A stretch of 64,000 nt of DNA from Gerris lacustris (taxonomy: Eukaryota; Arthropoda; Insecta; Hemiptera; Gerridae), in contig OX578283.1 in assembly GCA_951217055.1 (NCBI GenBank), positions 1,116,001 through 1,180,000 on the forward strand, given 5' to 3'. Positions 11,915 through 23,294 of this stretch are shown in pieces (positions within the stretch are counted from its first letter, which is position 1; the number at the start of each line of letters is the position of its first letter). Under the pieces are notes generated by a model, which did no database searches, had not been told where the DNA came from, and was given only the letters and a program-made list of their open reading frames with translations. A program made the position numbers and the translations under genes.

Positions 11915-12312
11915 AGTCTGTGTGTCCGCGAATTATGAAACGTGCGACGATAACTTGAGTAAATGTCAACCGATTTTGATGAAATTTGGTAGACATGTTC
12001 ATTTTACCAATGCCCAGGACGAGTTCGTTGGACAACGTTATCCGTCCAAGCGTTCACGAGCATCGCTCGCGTAAACGTAACCTTCAAATTTAAAATTGGA
12101 ATTTTAGGTCGGGAAAAAAAATTTATCTTCATCTTTTCAATGAGACAAACATTTTTTTCAAATACAATTTTTCAGTAAAACCAACAGCGACACCGCTATG
12201 AAGTGTTAAAGATCGCTAAAACTATTAATAGTTTTTACACAATAAACATTATAACAATAAAGTGCATGATAGGATGCGAGGAAGCTATGAGCCACACTAA
12301 TTGGCAGTCTAT
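11735..12312 (-). mobile_element. Family D element, copy 1
   Basis: Begins with the terminal hairpin GCTTCCGAGCTTACC...GGTAACGGAAGC (11737-11766) and ends at TTGGCAGTCT (about 12310). Contains a CTGT microsatellite (about 11868-11913) next to the shared core module. It shares both termini with family B but has a different interior (CGAGTTCGTTGGACAACG). Other copies: 39041 and 56965. Confidence 0.75.
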
Positions 12313-12830
12313 TTTTTAATATCTTTTCTTTCAGTTAAAAATCGAATGTTATTAAGTATTATACAAGTGATAATATTTTTCTAAGTTAATTTTATAATCA
12401 TAACGACAGATTTTGTTTTAAAATCATTTGAAAACGCCTTTTATGGAACAAGTTTATGCCCTGCAGATAGCTAGCAAAAACGTATCTGACTAATATCAGG
12501 CTAGAATTTTGTGTATATGTTTATCTCTTGGTGCCTTTGAAGGTAATGTGTTGTTGTGAATATGTGGTGCTTTTAAGAATGCGTATAAGAATATTGGGCG
12601 ATGTAACTCGAGATATATCAACCGACACGAGAGCAAACGCTCAAAAAGTCATCAGTCTAGTAAAGTCAGAGCTCTTCAAATTCAAACACCACATTTAATG
12701 CACTTCTAATCTAATTCACTTTCGGACAAACGAATATACATCTCTTTATTTAAAAGTGTGATATTCTTTCGTCCCAAAGCATATTAGACTAAATAAATAT
12801 CTCTTTGTCTTATATTAGGTACTTCAGAAA
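12313..12830. other. AT-rich sequence with a diverged R-like fragment
   Basis: Positions 12715-12825 (GTGTGATATTCTTTCGTCCC and following) resemble the interior of family R elements at 51917 and 61064. The remainder has a stretch (12450-12560) also recalled at about 41780 and 48080 in the window. No gene. Confidence 0.4.
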
Positions 12831-13302
12831 ACACGGAGCATGGGGCCCCTTTAGTTTAAATGGCGATAAAGAGTGAACACGGAGCGTGGGACCTCTTTAG
12901 TTTAAATGGCGATACAGAGTGAACACGGAGCGTGGGACCTCTTTAGTTTAAATGGCGATACAGAGTGAACACGGAGCGTGGGACCTCTTTAGTTTAAATA
13001 GCGGTACAGAGTGAACACGGAGCGTGGGACCTCTTTAGTTTAAATGGCGATACAGAGTGAACACGGAGCGTGGGACCTCTTTAGTTTAAATGGCGATACA
13101 GAGTGAACACGGAGCGTGGGACCTCTTTAGTTTAAATGGCGATACAGAGTGAACACGGAGCGTGGGACCTCTTTAGTTTAAATAGCGGTACAGAGTGAAC
13201 ACGGAGCGTGGGACCTCTTTAGTTTAAATGGCGATACAGAGTGAACGCGGAGCGTGGGACCTCTTTAGTTTAAATGGCGATATAGCGTGGGGCCTCTTTA
13301 GC
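12831..13302. repeat. 46-bp minisatellite (about 10 copies)
   Basis: The unit starts ACACGGAGCGTGGGACCTCT. A variant unit with ATAGCGGTA replaces ATGGCGATA at about 12998 and again 184 bp (four units) later, suggesting a four-unit segmental duplication. Confidence 0.9.
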
Positions 13303-13662
13303 GGGAGTCTAAATTTGAACCCCGAACCTCTTAAGTGACAAGCATGTATAGACGAGGTGCCGGTACTAATTTACTTTGTTATTCACCTATATTGACATCC
13401 ATAAAATGTTGAAAAGTATGAACAAAGTAAGTAACTATATTAGGACAAAGGGAAGTGTCGTCTAATCTACTTTGAGACATCACTCTTTCACTAATCACTC
13501 TTTTAGTTTTCATACGTTCTGATTAGAAGCACAAAATTATCTCAATTTCTAAATAAAAAAGGTGGGTAAGAAAGAAAAAGAGTGGCTAGCCGGGCGATGA
13601 AACGAGACGGCTTGATTTAAGGACTACGACTACACGGACAGATTAGAAGAGAGATGAGTTAC
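13303..13662. other. Intron 2 sequence next to the exon 2 donor
   Basis: No repeat family recognised. It probably carries the 5' part of intron 2 and any splicing signals. Confidence 0.4.
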
Positions 13663-13740
13663 CTTGTTGCTGTCTGTCCAGTAGAGGAAGAATCCCTGCT
13701 TGTCTATCCTCAGGGTTACCGCAGTCCCGCCTCCATACTC
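13663..13740 (-). CDS. Plc21C: Phospholipase C beta, coding exon 2 (26 codons, PH domain)
   Basis: On the minus strand this 78-bp exon is preceded by an acceptor reading GTTACAG and followed by a donor reading GTAACT. It encodes EYGGGTAVTLRIDKQGFFLY followed by WTDSNK. The VTLR-D-GFFLYWTD pattern is diagnostic of the first PH-domain strands of PLCb enzymes and directly continues the exon 1 peptide. Both boundaries are phase 0. It is too short to stand out in an ordinary ORF scan. The next exon should lie below position 1; nothing in 1-13662 looks like it. A hairpin-rich MITE sits about 90 bases upstream of its acceptor. Confidence 0.9.
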
Positions 13741-13807
13741 CTGTAACAAACACAACATCTGTAATCAACCATCAACACAACTCAGCTTATCTGTAGAGTG
13801 TACTCGA

Positions 13808-13938
13808 GGGCATCGTCCAGATTCCCGTATGTCTGCGCATGTGCAGTGTGAGGTGTACCTGCGCACCTCACACAGCACATGCGCAGAGACCAATGCTCTG
13901 CTCGTTGCTAGGTTTGTGTGCGCCAATCTGGACGAGGT
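13808..13938. mobile_element. Hairpin MITE next to the exon 2 acceptor
   Basis: The outer inverted ends CGTCCAGATT (13814) and AATCTGGACG (13925-13934) enclose a strong hairpin. 13832-13855 pairs with 13864-13887 over 24 bp with one mismatch and an 8-base loop. It lies about 90-150 nt upstream of the exon 2 acceptor in the transcript. Confidence 0.65.
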
Positions 13939-13993
13939 ATAATATAATAAACAAGTAAGGCGCTTCACGTAAGTACGTGGGGCGATAATCGCC

Positions 13994-14415
13994 GGTTTCT
14001 GTACATTAAAGTTAAAATTGTAATATTCTTTTTCTACTCTTCAAGACCTTTAAATTGATGTATAACATGTTATGGTAACTAAAACAATGTTTTGTCACCC
14101 ACCATATTGGCCGCCATCTTGACAATTGATAATAATTGCATGTTCTTTTTCAAGACCTTTAAATTGATATATAACATGTCATGGTTACTAAAAACTTTTT
14201 TTAGTCGCCCGCCATATTGGCCGCCATCTTGAAAATATTAAGTTTGTTTAATCCAAAATGTGTCCAGTTGTCTCAAATGCAGAGATGCACCTGTGTGCCG
14301 AATTTCATGTTCCTAGCTATAGTAGTTTATGAATTGAAACAAGCAACGGACAGGTAGACAGACAGACAGACAGAGCCGTTATATAAGGTTTCTTTTTGTA
14401 CTTTGTACAGAAACC
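13994..14415. mobile_element. TIR element E (about 420 bp)
   Basis: Ends GGTTTCTGTAC and GTACAGAAACC. The interior has two copies of an approximately 120-bp segment with CCATATTGGCCGCCATCTTG (about 14102 and 14210), followed by the shared core module and a GACA tract at 14352. Non-coding. Confidence 0.65.
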
Positions 14416-15293
14416 TAATAAGCATCCGTGGTGTTTAAATACGGATTTACTACAAATCTCGGGTCCAATATGCCCAAGGAAACCAACGGATATAATATGT
14501 TTTAGATTCAAACACGATGCACTAAATTCTGAGAGACATTACGACTCCAAAATGGAACAATATTATACATAGGAGTAGAAGGGGGGTGAGATTAATGATA
14601 CTTCTAGGCTTGGGCAGCTCGAGTTAACCCCGTCTAGTTAACACTTCTTGTACCTTTAAATGTAAATTTTGTTCCACTAAATGATAATATAGTAGCAGTG
14701 ACGGCAGTATAAATAACAGCAGATACATTATAACATTGACTGTCTACTATAATGACTCCGATACAAATAAAAGAAAATAAACCATCCTTAATAAAATCAT
14801 GATAACACAATGATTTTAATTAAGTTTCTTAAAAAAAAATAAAAATAATAAATAAATAAATATATATATGCATAAAGAGTTGCATGGAATCGATTAATAG
14901 CAAGAAAATATGATAATTATTTAAAGATTAAATTCTTAACTAATTTTTAATCTAAATTAATACTAATATTTTGTAACAATAAATTGGAAACAACTTTTTA
15001 CTCTATTGGATAAATAAATAATATGGAAATAATTTAAATTCGACGTTACAATGAAATATAAGAAGGCTTTATTAAAGTTTGTCGTTCCGTATTTGTAAAT
15101 TTATTTCAAAAGAATCTTCTAATAAATTAAAATAAATAATCAAAATAGTTAATCATTTAACACACCAAGTGTGTTATATGTTTCAAGACAGGTGCATACA
15201 CAGTATATGTTTTATAGTAATAAATAGAATATTATTTAGAATAATATACTCTTATTTCTAAGTTATTTTTATAAGCATTTACACTTTTTTTTT
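14416..15293. other. AT-rich unique intron
   Basis: Very AT-rich with A-runs near 14830 and TA-rich patches. No gene or element boundaries found. Confidence 0.4.
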
Positions 15294-15691
15294 TATGAGC
15301 ACACTGCGTTTCTTGAAACTGTATTTTCATTTGGTTTCATGAAACATGTTTCACGCAACCAAAAGTGTCATGTATCACGCAATTAAAAAGTCAGATTTCT
15401 TCGAAACCAAGTTGCACGTGATTTCATGTTTATTTTGTTTTGCTTATCATTTCAGTTTTGATTATTGGGTTTTGTTTCGTGTTCAGTTGTTTGTGTCATT
15501 GATTATTTAAAATGAGTGCATTAAGAAGCAATTAATTAATTGAATGTGATACATTGAATTAATACATCTTCGTCAAAGGACATGATGAAACCGTCAGAAA
15601 CACGGTTTCCTCTTTGTGCACTGAAACGTGAAACTAGTTTTATGAAATTGGTTTCATGAAACCAGTTTCTTCAGTATGCACAGCGCTTAAG
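15294..15691. mobile_element. Probable TIR element with GTTTCATGAAAC palindromes
   Basis: The ends TGAGCACACTG and (complement) TGTGCATACTG are imperfect inverted repeats. Just inside each lies the palindrome GGTTTCATGAAA. Unclassified, non-coding, about 400 bp. Confidence 0.45.
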
Positions 15692-16089
15692 TTCCAAGTC
15701 TTGAAGAGAAACCATAAAGATAATCATATTGAAAGCCATTTCAATTATTTCTCCGTAAATTTACAGGAAAATTTGCTAATTTAGAAAACGGTTTCATCTA
15801 TTAACAGATAATAGTGAGTCTACTGATAAACAACCATTAAATATTTACTACGTAACAAATTTTGGGACATCAGTAAGTTTTGGAAATCTTTCATTGCAAC
15901 CATTTACCGTCGTTTGTTTTACATTTAAGAATTTTAACTTCTATTACATGTAGGCGTGATATATCATAATGGTGCAGGCAATCTTATCAGTAAGGTCAGG
16001 TCTGATAACGGTTTAAGACAACCTCCGCTGTTATTCTCTTTATATTGATAACATCTGCCAATTACCAATACATATGTATCCACGTCGTA
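15692..16089. other. Unique intronic sequence
   Basis: Nothing assignable; moderately AT-rich. Confidence 0.4.
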
Positions 16090-16097
16090 CACTATAA

Positions 16098-16555
16098 CAG
16101 GGGTGCCCAACCTACGGCCCGCGGGCCGAGTCCGGCCCGCGAGCCGATTTTATGTGGCCCGCCGTGTTGCCATAAAATCGAAGAATTTACAAGCATTTAG
16201 AGAATCTAAAATATTTTAATTTCCTAATGCCAAACAGCCCAACTTTGTAAAATGAAACACTAATTCATACTGTTATTGTTGTATTTTTATACTTGTGTGG
16301 TTAATTACAATCATATTAATATATATTTGAGTGTTTTATTTTCTGCAAAGTAAAACTAGGCTAGCAACAGAAAAAGAACTTTATTAATATGGTGTTTCAG
16401 CTAAAACCAAAACAGAAAATTGACCTTCTAGGAAGCATAAAAACGTGTTTTATGAGGGTAAAAATTCTAAAATTTTCTGGGGTAGGACCCCCGGCCCGCC
16501 TTCCCTTTGAATGTTGACAATGTGGCCCTTGATTAAAAAAGGTTGGGCACCCCTG
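16098..16555. mobile_element. Non-autonomous hAT element (458 bp)
   Basis: TIRs CAGGGGTGCCCAACCT and AGGTTGGGCACCCCTG (the right one shifted by a few A). Flanked by a perfect 8-bp duplication CACTATAA (16090-16097 and 16556-16563), the hallmark of hAT. The left end is GC-rich with a GGCCCGCGGGCC palindrome. No transposase. Confidence 0.9.
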
Positions 16556-16563
16556 CACTATAA

Positions 16564-16899
16564 CATCAATAACTAAACAACCAGGGGAATTATATACATT
16601 GACACGGCGACGGGGGGGTCAGTCTAGTAGGCATGACTGTTGAATGCCATCACGGTTATAATGACTATTTTGAATGCCGGTACTGTCGTAGAGACTGTTG
16701 ATCATTCTCTTTGATCATAAAACAATATGGCTGTTAAGCGAGCGGCCTGTTAGCGTTTAGCACACACGTGGATAGACCAAGGTGTCCAATTTAGACCGAT
16801 GGGGTTTGCACACACACTAAACTCCGATAACTTTTGGTTCGAATATGATCTCTGAGCAGCTTACATAACCAACAAGCTGTTTGCTATCTCCGCCACTGC
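16564..16899. other. Unique intronic sequence
   Basis: Contains a G7 run near 16611. No feature supported. Confidence 0.4.
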
Positions 16900-17300
16900 G
16901 ATTACCCGCCATTTTGGTTTTGAACAGCTGATAATTTTGAGTTCGCTATATTTTTCCTGTGTATACGCGTCAAAAAGATCTTTAATATTGCAAAGTTTCA
17001 TGTTTTCATCTCTTTTGATTCAAAAGTTATTGGAAACGTACTGAGTAGCAGATATACAGACACACAAACGAAACTATAAGGGATTCTTTTTAGGGTTTGT
17101 TGGAAAATCCAAAAAAATAAACCCTCATAGTTTCGTTCCTTTGTCTGTCTGTCACTCTGTACGGTTCCAATAACTTTTGAATGAAAAGAGATAAAAACAT
17201 GAAACTTTGAAGTATTAAAGATTGTTTTGACGCGCACACAGGAAAAATATAGCGAACTCAAAATTATCAGCGGTTCAAATCCAAAATATAGCGGATAATG
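16900..17300. repeat. Family F palindrome (about 200-bp arms)
   Basis: Two F copies joined head to head around 17105. The left arm GATTACCCGCC...GAACAGCTGATAATTTTG is mirrored on the right. Each arm carries AACGAAACTATAAGGG or its complement and the core module. Confidence 0.75.
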
Positions 17301-17830
17301 TCCCACGATTTTTTAAAAAAAAATTTGAGTTGGGTATCAAATAAAAGGTATTGAAGACTAGATTACAAAAATATATACGTAAAACTTGTGGAAGTGGAAA
17401 GTGTTTAATATGTAACGCCATTTTGTCAAAAAACATTAAAATGTTTGCGTGTCCCCCTGTCTAAAACTATATTTCTGCTATTACTAAAAATATGCAAAAT
17501 GTGCAGTCTGCTGGGCCATAAAAAAAATTAGAATAGCAATTTGATCTGATTAACTAGGAATCCAAAATGGCGGATAATTCCTGTCACGAGGGAATTTTTT
17601 TTTTAAATTTTGATTGTGGTATCAAATTAGAAGTATTGAAGATTAGATTACAAAAATATTTAACACTTGTGGAATGTGTTTAATTTTTAAAGCCATTTTG
17701 TCAAAATCATCCATTTTTTGCGCAAACCCCTCAGCCCTCCCGCCCTTATAAGTAATTTCGTGTTCACAATTTCACACACTGTGACTTCACGCACAACCAA
17801 TTTATTTTGGTTTTACCAACGAAACTAAAA
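17301..17830. mobile_element. Family F fragments
   Basis: Two partial F interiors in tandem (GGTATCAAAT, GATTACAAAAATAT, CCATTTTGTCAAAA motifs at about 17335-17450 and 17610-17710), ending at GGTTTTACCAACGAAACT (about 17809). Related to copies near 53575 and 56838. Confidence 0.55.
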
Positions 17831-17854
17831 ATGCATGGCCTAAACACTAAACAT

Positions 17855-18260
17855 ATGTTTACAGATGGTTCAAATCTTGGAACGTGTTGGATGTTTAGTA
17901 GCTGACATAAATACTGAGGAGATGATGTCATCCAAGCTTGGCTCTTCATTCGATTACTTCTGCTGCAATGATAGCGAATCATAAAGCAACTACAATACAT
18001 CTCCCAAGGCTGCAATGAAAATGGAAAATACATCATCTCTACTGATAGTCGAAGCGTGTAATTATTGCGCTTCACAATATATCGTACGTATTACTTTATG
18101 GTAGAAATTATAAAAATTTCTGAGAGGGGTAATGCTATTATATATGCATGGGTTAAAGGTCATTCAGGTATAAGAGGCAACGATATGGCTGACAAGCCGG
18201 ATAGAGAGGGAACGCAAGATACCGGCTCCGTGCCATATCAAACTACACTAAGTGATGGCT
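17855..18260 (+). pseudogene. LINE RNase H domain fossil
   Basis: Reading frames on the plus strand give MFTDGSNLGTCWMF at 17855 (first catalytic Asp), STDSRSV followed by a stop near 18055 (a later catalytic Asp), and VKGHSGIRGNDMAD (about 18150-18195; H and final D). This order is that of RNase H in Jockey/I/R1-type non-LTR retrotransposons. Stops and frameshifts make it dead. No RT or endonuclease part was found next to it. Confidence 0.75.
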
Positions 18261-18473
18261 GAGTTCAGATAGTTGCAGATATCCAAGCAGGCAATTTCAA
18301 TAAGGATAAGATTATATACATAAAAATGTTGAAGCGGAGATGGCCGTCAAGGAGCGGTTCAGTGAATCAGGTAATAAACTACAGTAAGCTTGAATAATAA
18401 TAAGCATTAAACATTTTGACTCGCTCATATATGTTTTAGTGACATGTAGTTTTCTAATTTCACTATAAAATTA

Positions 18474-19042
18474 GAAAAAATCGGTCCGAGACAACTCAGA
18501 CAAACTTTCTCATACACAAGTTTCGTAGGTATATTTATTAATTACTATTGAACATTTCATCAAACTGTGTCATAAAAATAACTTCTCCTCGGCGGGGAAT
18601 CGAACCAGGCCTCTCTCCGTCCCCGTTTTAAGCTATTTTCTCAGGAAATAGATTTTTCCCGGGAAACCCGCTTATATCGTTAGATTTGTATTTAAATGGA
18701 CTACACTTTAGACATTTTTTTATCAAAATCGTCAGAATCGTTTTCGAGAAATAATTTTTTTCCACGTGTTTTCAGAGTTTTTGGGGGGTAGCGCACCCAA
18801 ATTTAGAGCTAAAATTAATTTCTCGATTTCGCCTCAGGGTATGATTTATCTGGACATGTATGCCAAATTTTGTCAAAATTGGTCCAGTAGTTTAGGCTCC
18901 AGGCGTCTGCACAGACTACAGAAAGACATTTTTTAAAAACCACTTTTTTGGACTCAGGGGACCTCAAAACGTGAAAAATTCCTTAAAATCTCAAAATGGA
19001 ATTTTCGCGCCATCACAATACTTTCTCTTTATATGAGAAAGT
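18474..19042 (-). mobile_element. Family C element, copy 3
   Basis: Reverse-oriented near-complete copy: begins AAATCGGTCCGAGACAAC and ends with the terminal hairpin ACTTTCTCTTTATATGAGAAAG. Confidence 0.75.
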
Positions 19043-19245
19043 AAAAAGGACAATGTCTCTGACAATATCTGTTTGGAATATTTGAGGTTGAACTGGTACA
19101 GTTTGTCTTCTATCGGTGGAGCCTTGTATGTATGTATGTTGTGTCAATATTTGGTTTAGTAGCTCAATAATTGTTTATAATCTATATATCCTATAATCAA
19201 CATCTATATACAGATGTCAACATTATATTGATCTGGACTTTGTTC

Positions 19246-19590
19246 ACTTCGAGTTAACATAATGTATACACTTGTTGCTTCGAGTTAACATAATGTATAT
19301 ATACTTGTTGCTTCGAGTTAACATAATGTATATACTTGTTGCTTCGAGTTAACATAATGTATATACTTGTTGCTTCGAGTTAAAATAATGTATATACTTG
19401 TTGCTTCGAGTTAACATAATGTATATACTTGTTGCTTCGAGTTAACATAATGTATATATTTGTTGCTTCGAGTTAACATAATGTATATACTTGTTGCTTC
19501 GAGTTAACATAATGTATATACTTGTTGCTTCGAGTTAACATAATGTATATACTTGTTGCTTCGAGTTAACATAATGTATATACTTGTTGT
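19246..19590. repeat. 31-bp minisatellite (about 11 copies)
   Basis: The unit starts CTTCGAGTTAACATAATGTA. Copies are nearly identical. Confidence 0.9.
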
Positions 19591-19744
19591 TGCTGTAAGT
19601 TAACATGACGAGGCACCACACCCCAGAAGATGCTTCCAGTAGAGGAAGCGAAACTAAGGACTTGAAACCTTTGGTGACACGGATTTCACCGAAAAATCAA
19701 GTCATTTATTACGAGTGAACCAGCGGAAGCCTACGTTTAAAAAA

Positions 19745-20343
19745 AGTCCAGTCATGCACCATGACTTAATGAGCGAATTTTCAAAGAAATCTGCGTATTA
19801 TTGGCTTATGATAATATAGGAAAATTTTGGTTTAGAATTTGGATGAATGAAAAAAAAGAAAAAAAAAGTGGTACACAGGGGTAAGGGATACAAAAATCAA
19901 AATAGTGTAAACCCTTGCAGATGCATGTTGTTGGAAAGCTCTTTAAGAGAACAGTAATTGTTGTTATGTACACTTTTGTCATATAAGAGGGGGGCAAAAT
20001 GGAAAAAAAACATGTTTTTATGCTATTTTTGACCCTAAATTGTCAAAATTTGACCCCTAAATAGACTCTACAAATTCTGGCCACCGAACTCATCCTTTCT
20101 TTTGGTATTATTGAAATTTTAAAATTAGTTTGGATTTTTTAAGTGCATTCTAGGGTGAGATATCGTCTGGAGTGACACAATATAATATATTCATACATAT
20201 ATACATATATATACAAAATACATAAAAAGGTGTTAAATTTGAGGAATCTATTAAGAATGGTCTAAAACGGATTTCCATGGAGAACATTTTCAAAAATTTG
20301 GATCCATTGCAATACCTTAATTTTCTTCGAAAATTCGCTAAAA
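19745..20343 (+). mobile_element. Family J element, copy 2
   Basis: Same ends and interior as the copy at 8624, with a shorter CATA tract. 19591-19744 and 20344-20710 around it hold no recognised feature. Confidence 0.75.
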
Positions 20344-20710
20344 GAGTTGAAGTTGAAAATGCGAAATAATTTATTAATATAAATTAGTAATTCATAACAA
20401 ATAGTGTAATAAACAGTACCTGAAGTCAGGTTAAATTAAGAGAATCTTACCGAATCAAATACAATAATTTGGTTTTTTTTGTAAGAAATAACGAGGGAAA
20501 TGTAATGGTGTGAGTTTGCTTGAGAATGATTCAAGGAGGGATCGATCATCGGAAAACTGGTCTTTTCATTTCCTTAATAAACTACTCAAGAACGGATAAT
20601 TACGTTTTCCCTTCTCACCTTGTAAGGGATAAAGCGACCGATCACAGGACTCACCTCGTATTAAAATAACAGTTCAAATATCTATAATAATCACTGGACC
20701 AAGATTACAA

Positions 20711-21268
20711 ATTGCTTCCGAGCTTACAGAAGGTAACGGAAGCTATGTGATCGTTCTGAAGAACGAAACATTTTTAGGTTTCCGATTTCAGACATCAGAG
20801 ATCATTTTTGGTTCCGGGTCTGTCGTTCAATTTTTGCGAACCAACCTATCTTAAAAACGACACGTCCAATTTTAATGAAATTTGGGTGGTAGGTAATGAG
20901 TAGCCTATTGTTGGTCCCATATAAGTTTCAAATTTCTACGCTCATTTGTTTCTCTTCCACATGCGCACAAACATACATTAATTTACGCCTAAAGCTTCAA
21001 AAGCACTTATCTGATTTGTATGAAACTTTTTATAGTTAATCGAAAGTAGCGCGCATATAGCTCCAGATTACTTTGAACCGTCTGAGCTCTTTAACTTTTG
21101 CTTAATTGATACTTTAATTCAAGTAAAAAAATAAAAACTATTTGGACAGATTATAAAAACGGGGGAATCAATTAAACATATTAGACAATAATGGCTTCTT
21201 AAAGCGTAAAATCAAAAAGTACGTGATAGGATGCGAGGAAACTATGTGCCACACCAATTGGCAGTCTA
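20711..21268 (-). mobile_element. Family B element, copy 3 (full length)
   Basis: Starts with ATTGCTTCCGAGCTTAC and the terminal hairpin, ends CACACCAATTGGCAGTCT. It has the core module (about 20855-20890) and a GTCTGTCG remnant of the GACA tract. Confidence 0.8.
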
Positions 21269-21746
21269 TTTTGTTAAATATTAAGGACAAAACACAAAAA
21301 CGCCACTGTGTTCAAAAATCAGTGATTTCTGTGACAGAAATCCATTTCAGACATTATATGATTAAATTTATTATTATAGACATTTATATGGTTAAAAGCC
21401 GACTAGCACAAATTAAAGCGGGAGATTATCTCAATGCTCTTGGACTAAGAACATTACGAGTAAATCGTGTTAGCACTAATTAACTCGTACCAGTTCCTTT
21501 CTAACAGCTCGTCACACCGGTCTTACAGCACAAAATCCCATGTTGGGAACATTCTGCCCGATCGTGTCACTTCGCATCGTACGAATTTCGGCGAAAATAA
21601 AAAGTTAATAATAGAACGGGTCCGTGTAGAACGCGACGAGATCCGCTTCGAGCTCATCACCCCTTTCCTCCCCGACAAGGTAAACAAACATTCCTCGCCA
21701 AACTCACGAGACACCCATACAACAGCAACGGATAAAAAATACGTGT
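21269..21746. other. Unique stretch of mixed composition
   Basis: Includes GC-richer sequence at 21500-21720 with short ORFs in both directions. None is recognised. It borders family A. Confidence 0.35.
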
Positions 21747-22830
21747 GGTGTCACGGGACACCCGGTAGGAACGAAGTTCCTTACATTTTTCATTAAATAT
21801 AAATTATAAAATCACACTGCTAAGTACGTATACATTGCTAACTACTTATACATGGCGGAGTTAGAAAAGAGACAAAATGAAAAGTAACGAACTGTTTGTA
21901 CCTAGCAAGAGTTAAGGAAAAATTAAAAGAAAATCATTATTTGTATCATTAAAGCAAGCGTCTTACTATATAAATATACATTGAATATAAGAAAAAAGTT
22001 GATCATGATGAGTTTATAGTTTATAGTTAAAGGATGTTGGATTGAAATAGGACTGTTTTCTACTTACCCGGCCTATTAATTTAAGATATTATAAAATATA
22101 TCTCTTCCCTACTCTAAAGCTTCTGCTTGAATCCGGTTGAAATTTTACATGCCGGGTTCAATTGTACTTTAGACAATGTGTAAGAGGTTTTATTAAAATC
22201 ATTATACGTTAGAACGGAAGATATCGGTAAAAACGTTGTTTTCTTTATTTAAACGTTTGGGTCCACTTTAATATATTTAGCGATCTTTATCACTTCATAA
22301 CGGTGTCGGTGTTCGATTTACTAAAAAAAATATTTAAAAAAGTTGTTTGTCTCATTAAATAGATGAAGTTAGAATTTTTTATTGGATTAAATACGCAGTA
22401 TTATAATAATATACCTAATATATTGAAATAAGCGTCAACACAGATCAATTTTACTTCTAACAAGACCGTGATTAATATTTCGATATTTACAAAACCAAGT
22501 GACATTTTGACATATAACAAAAATAAACAAGTCAAGTAACAGGCTTTCATAATAACATTTTTTCCCGTCTTATTGAAGTTTACGTTTACGCGAGCGTTGC
22601 GCGTGAACGCTTGGGCGGATAACGTTTTCCAACGAACTCAGCCTGGGCATTGGTAAAATGAACATGTGCACCAAATTTCAACTAACTCGGTGATCTTTTA
22701 CTCAAGTTATCGTCATCGGAAGATTTCGTGACGGTATTGCGTGACGGTGATTTTGTGACGGTGATTTTGGTCGTTTTTTTTGGATTCACTCCCGGGCTCC
22801 AGAACGTGCCATAAGGAACTTCGTTCCAAA
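21747..22830 (+). mobile_element. Family A element, copy 2 (full length, about 1.08 kb)
   Basis: The left side carries the hairpin GGTGTCACGGGACACC (21747-21762) then GGAACGAAGTTCC (21768-21780). The right end is GGAACTTCGTTCC (22815-22827), its reverse complement. The adjoining TTA on the inside extends the TIR to 16 bp. Non-coding. Confidence 0.8.
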
Positions 22831-23023
22831 AAACCGTGCTGCCTTAGAAACGAAGTGAAGTGAAAATCAGAGGATCAGATGAAATATGAATTGCCAGCTA
22901 GTTTGGTCCGCAGGACGTAGATGCCGGTGAACCAACAAGTGTTATCGATTAGCACTTAGCGGCCCCTCCCTACATCGCATTCATTTATATATTTTTACGT
23001 CTAAATTGGTTGCTACAGAGTGT

Positions 23024-23294
23024 CAAATATACAGGACTTACTAACGTCAAGTTAACATGAAATATACAGGACTTACTAATGTCAAGTTAACATGAAATAT
23101 ACAGGACTTACTAACGTCAAGTTAACATGAAATATACAGGACTTACTAACGTCAAGTTAACATGAAATATACAGGACTTACTAACGTCAAGTTAACATGA
23201 AATATACAGGACTTACTAACGTCAAGTTAACATGAAATATACAGGACTTACTAACGTCAAGTTAACATGAAATATACAGGACTTACTAATGTCA
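23024..23294. repeat. 35-bp minisatellite (about 8 copies)
   Basis: The unit contains AATATACAGGACTTACTAAC followed by GTCAAGTTAACATG. Two variants carry AATGTC. Confidence 0.9.

Larger units (their letters stand above)
1..13662 (-). other. PLCb intron 2 (part)
   Basis: Sequence below the exon 2 donor. It consists of repeats plus several unique AT-rich stretches. No sequence resembling the next PLCb exon was seen on the minus strand, so the intron exceeds 13.6 kb. Confidence 0.7.

Noticed and set aside
11868..11917. CTGT microsatellite as an independent locus
   Set aside because: It is part of family D and corresponds to the GACA tract in the other copies.
12831..13302. Possible CRISPR array
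   Set aside because: Units are contiguous with no variable spacers, in a eukaryotic intron; the same holds for the other arrays.
21467..21796. 109-codon ORF ending in a peptide also seen at 43186-43395
   Set aside because: The shared part is the family A terminus, a non-coding repeat; the rest is unrecognised.
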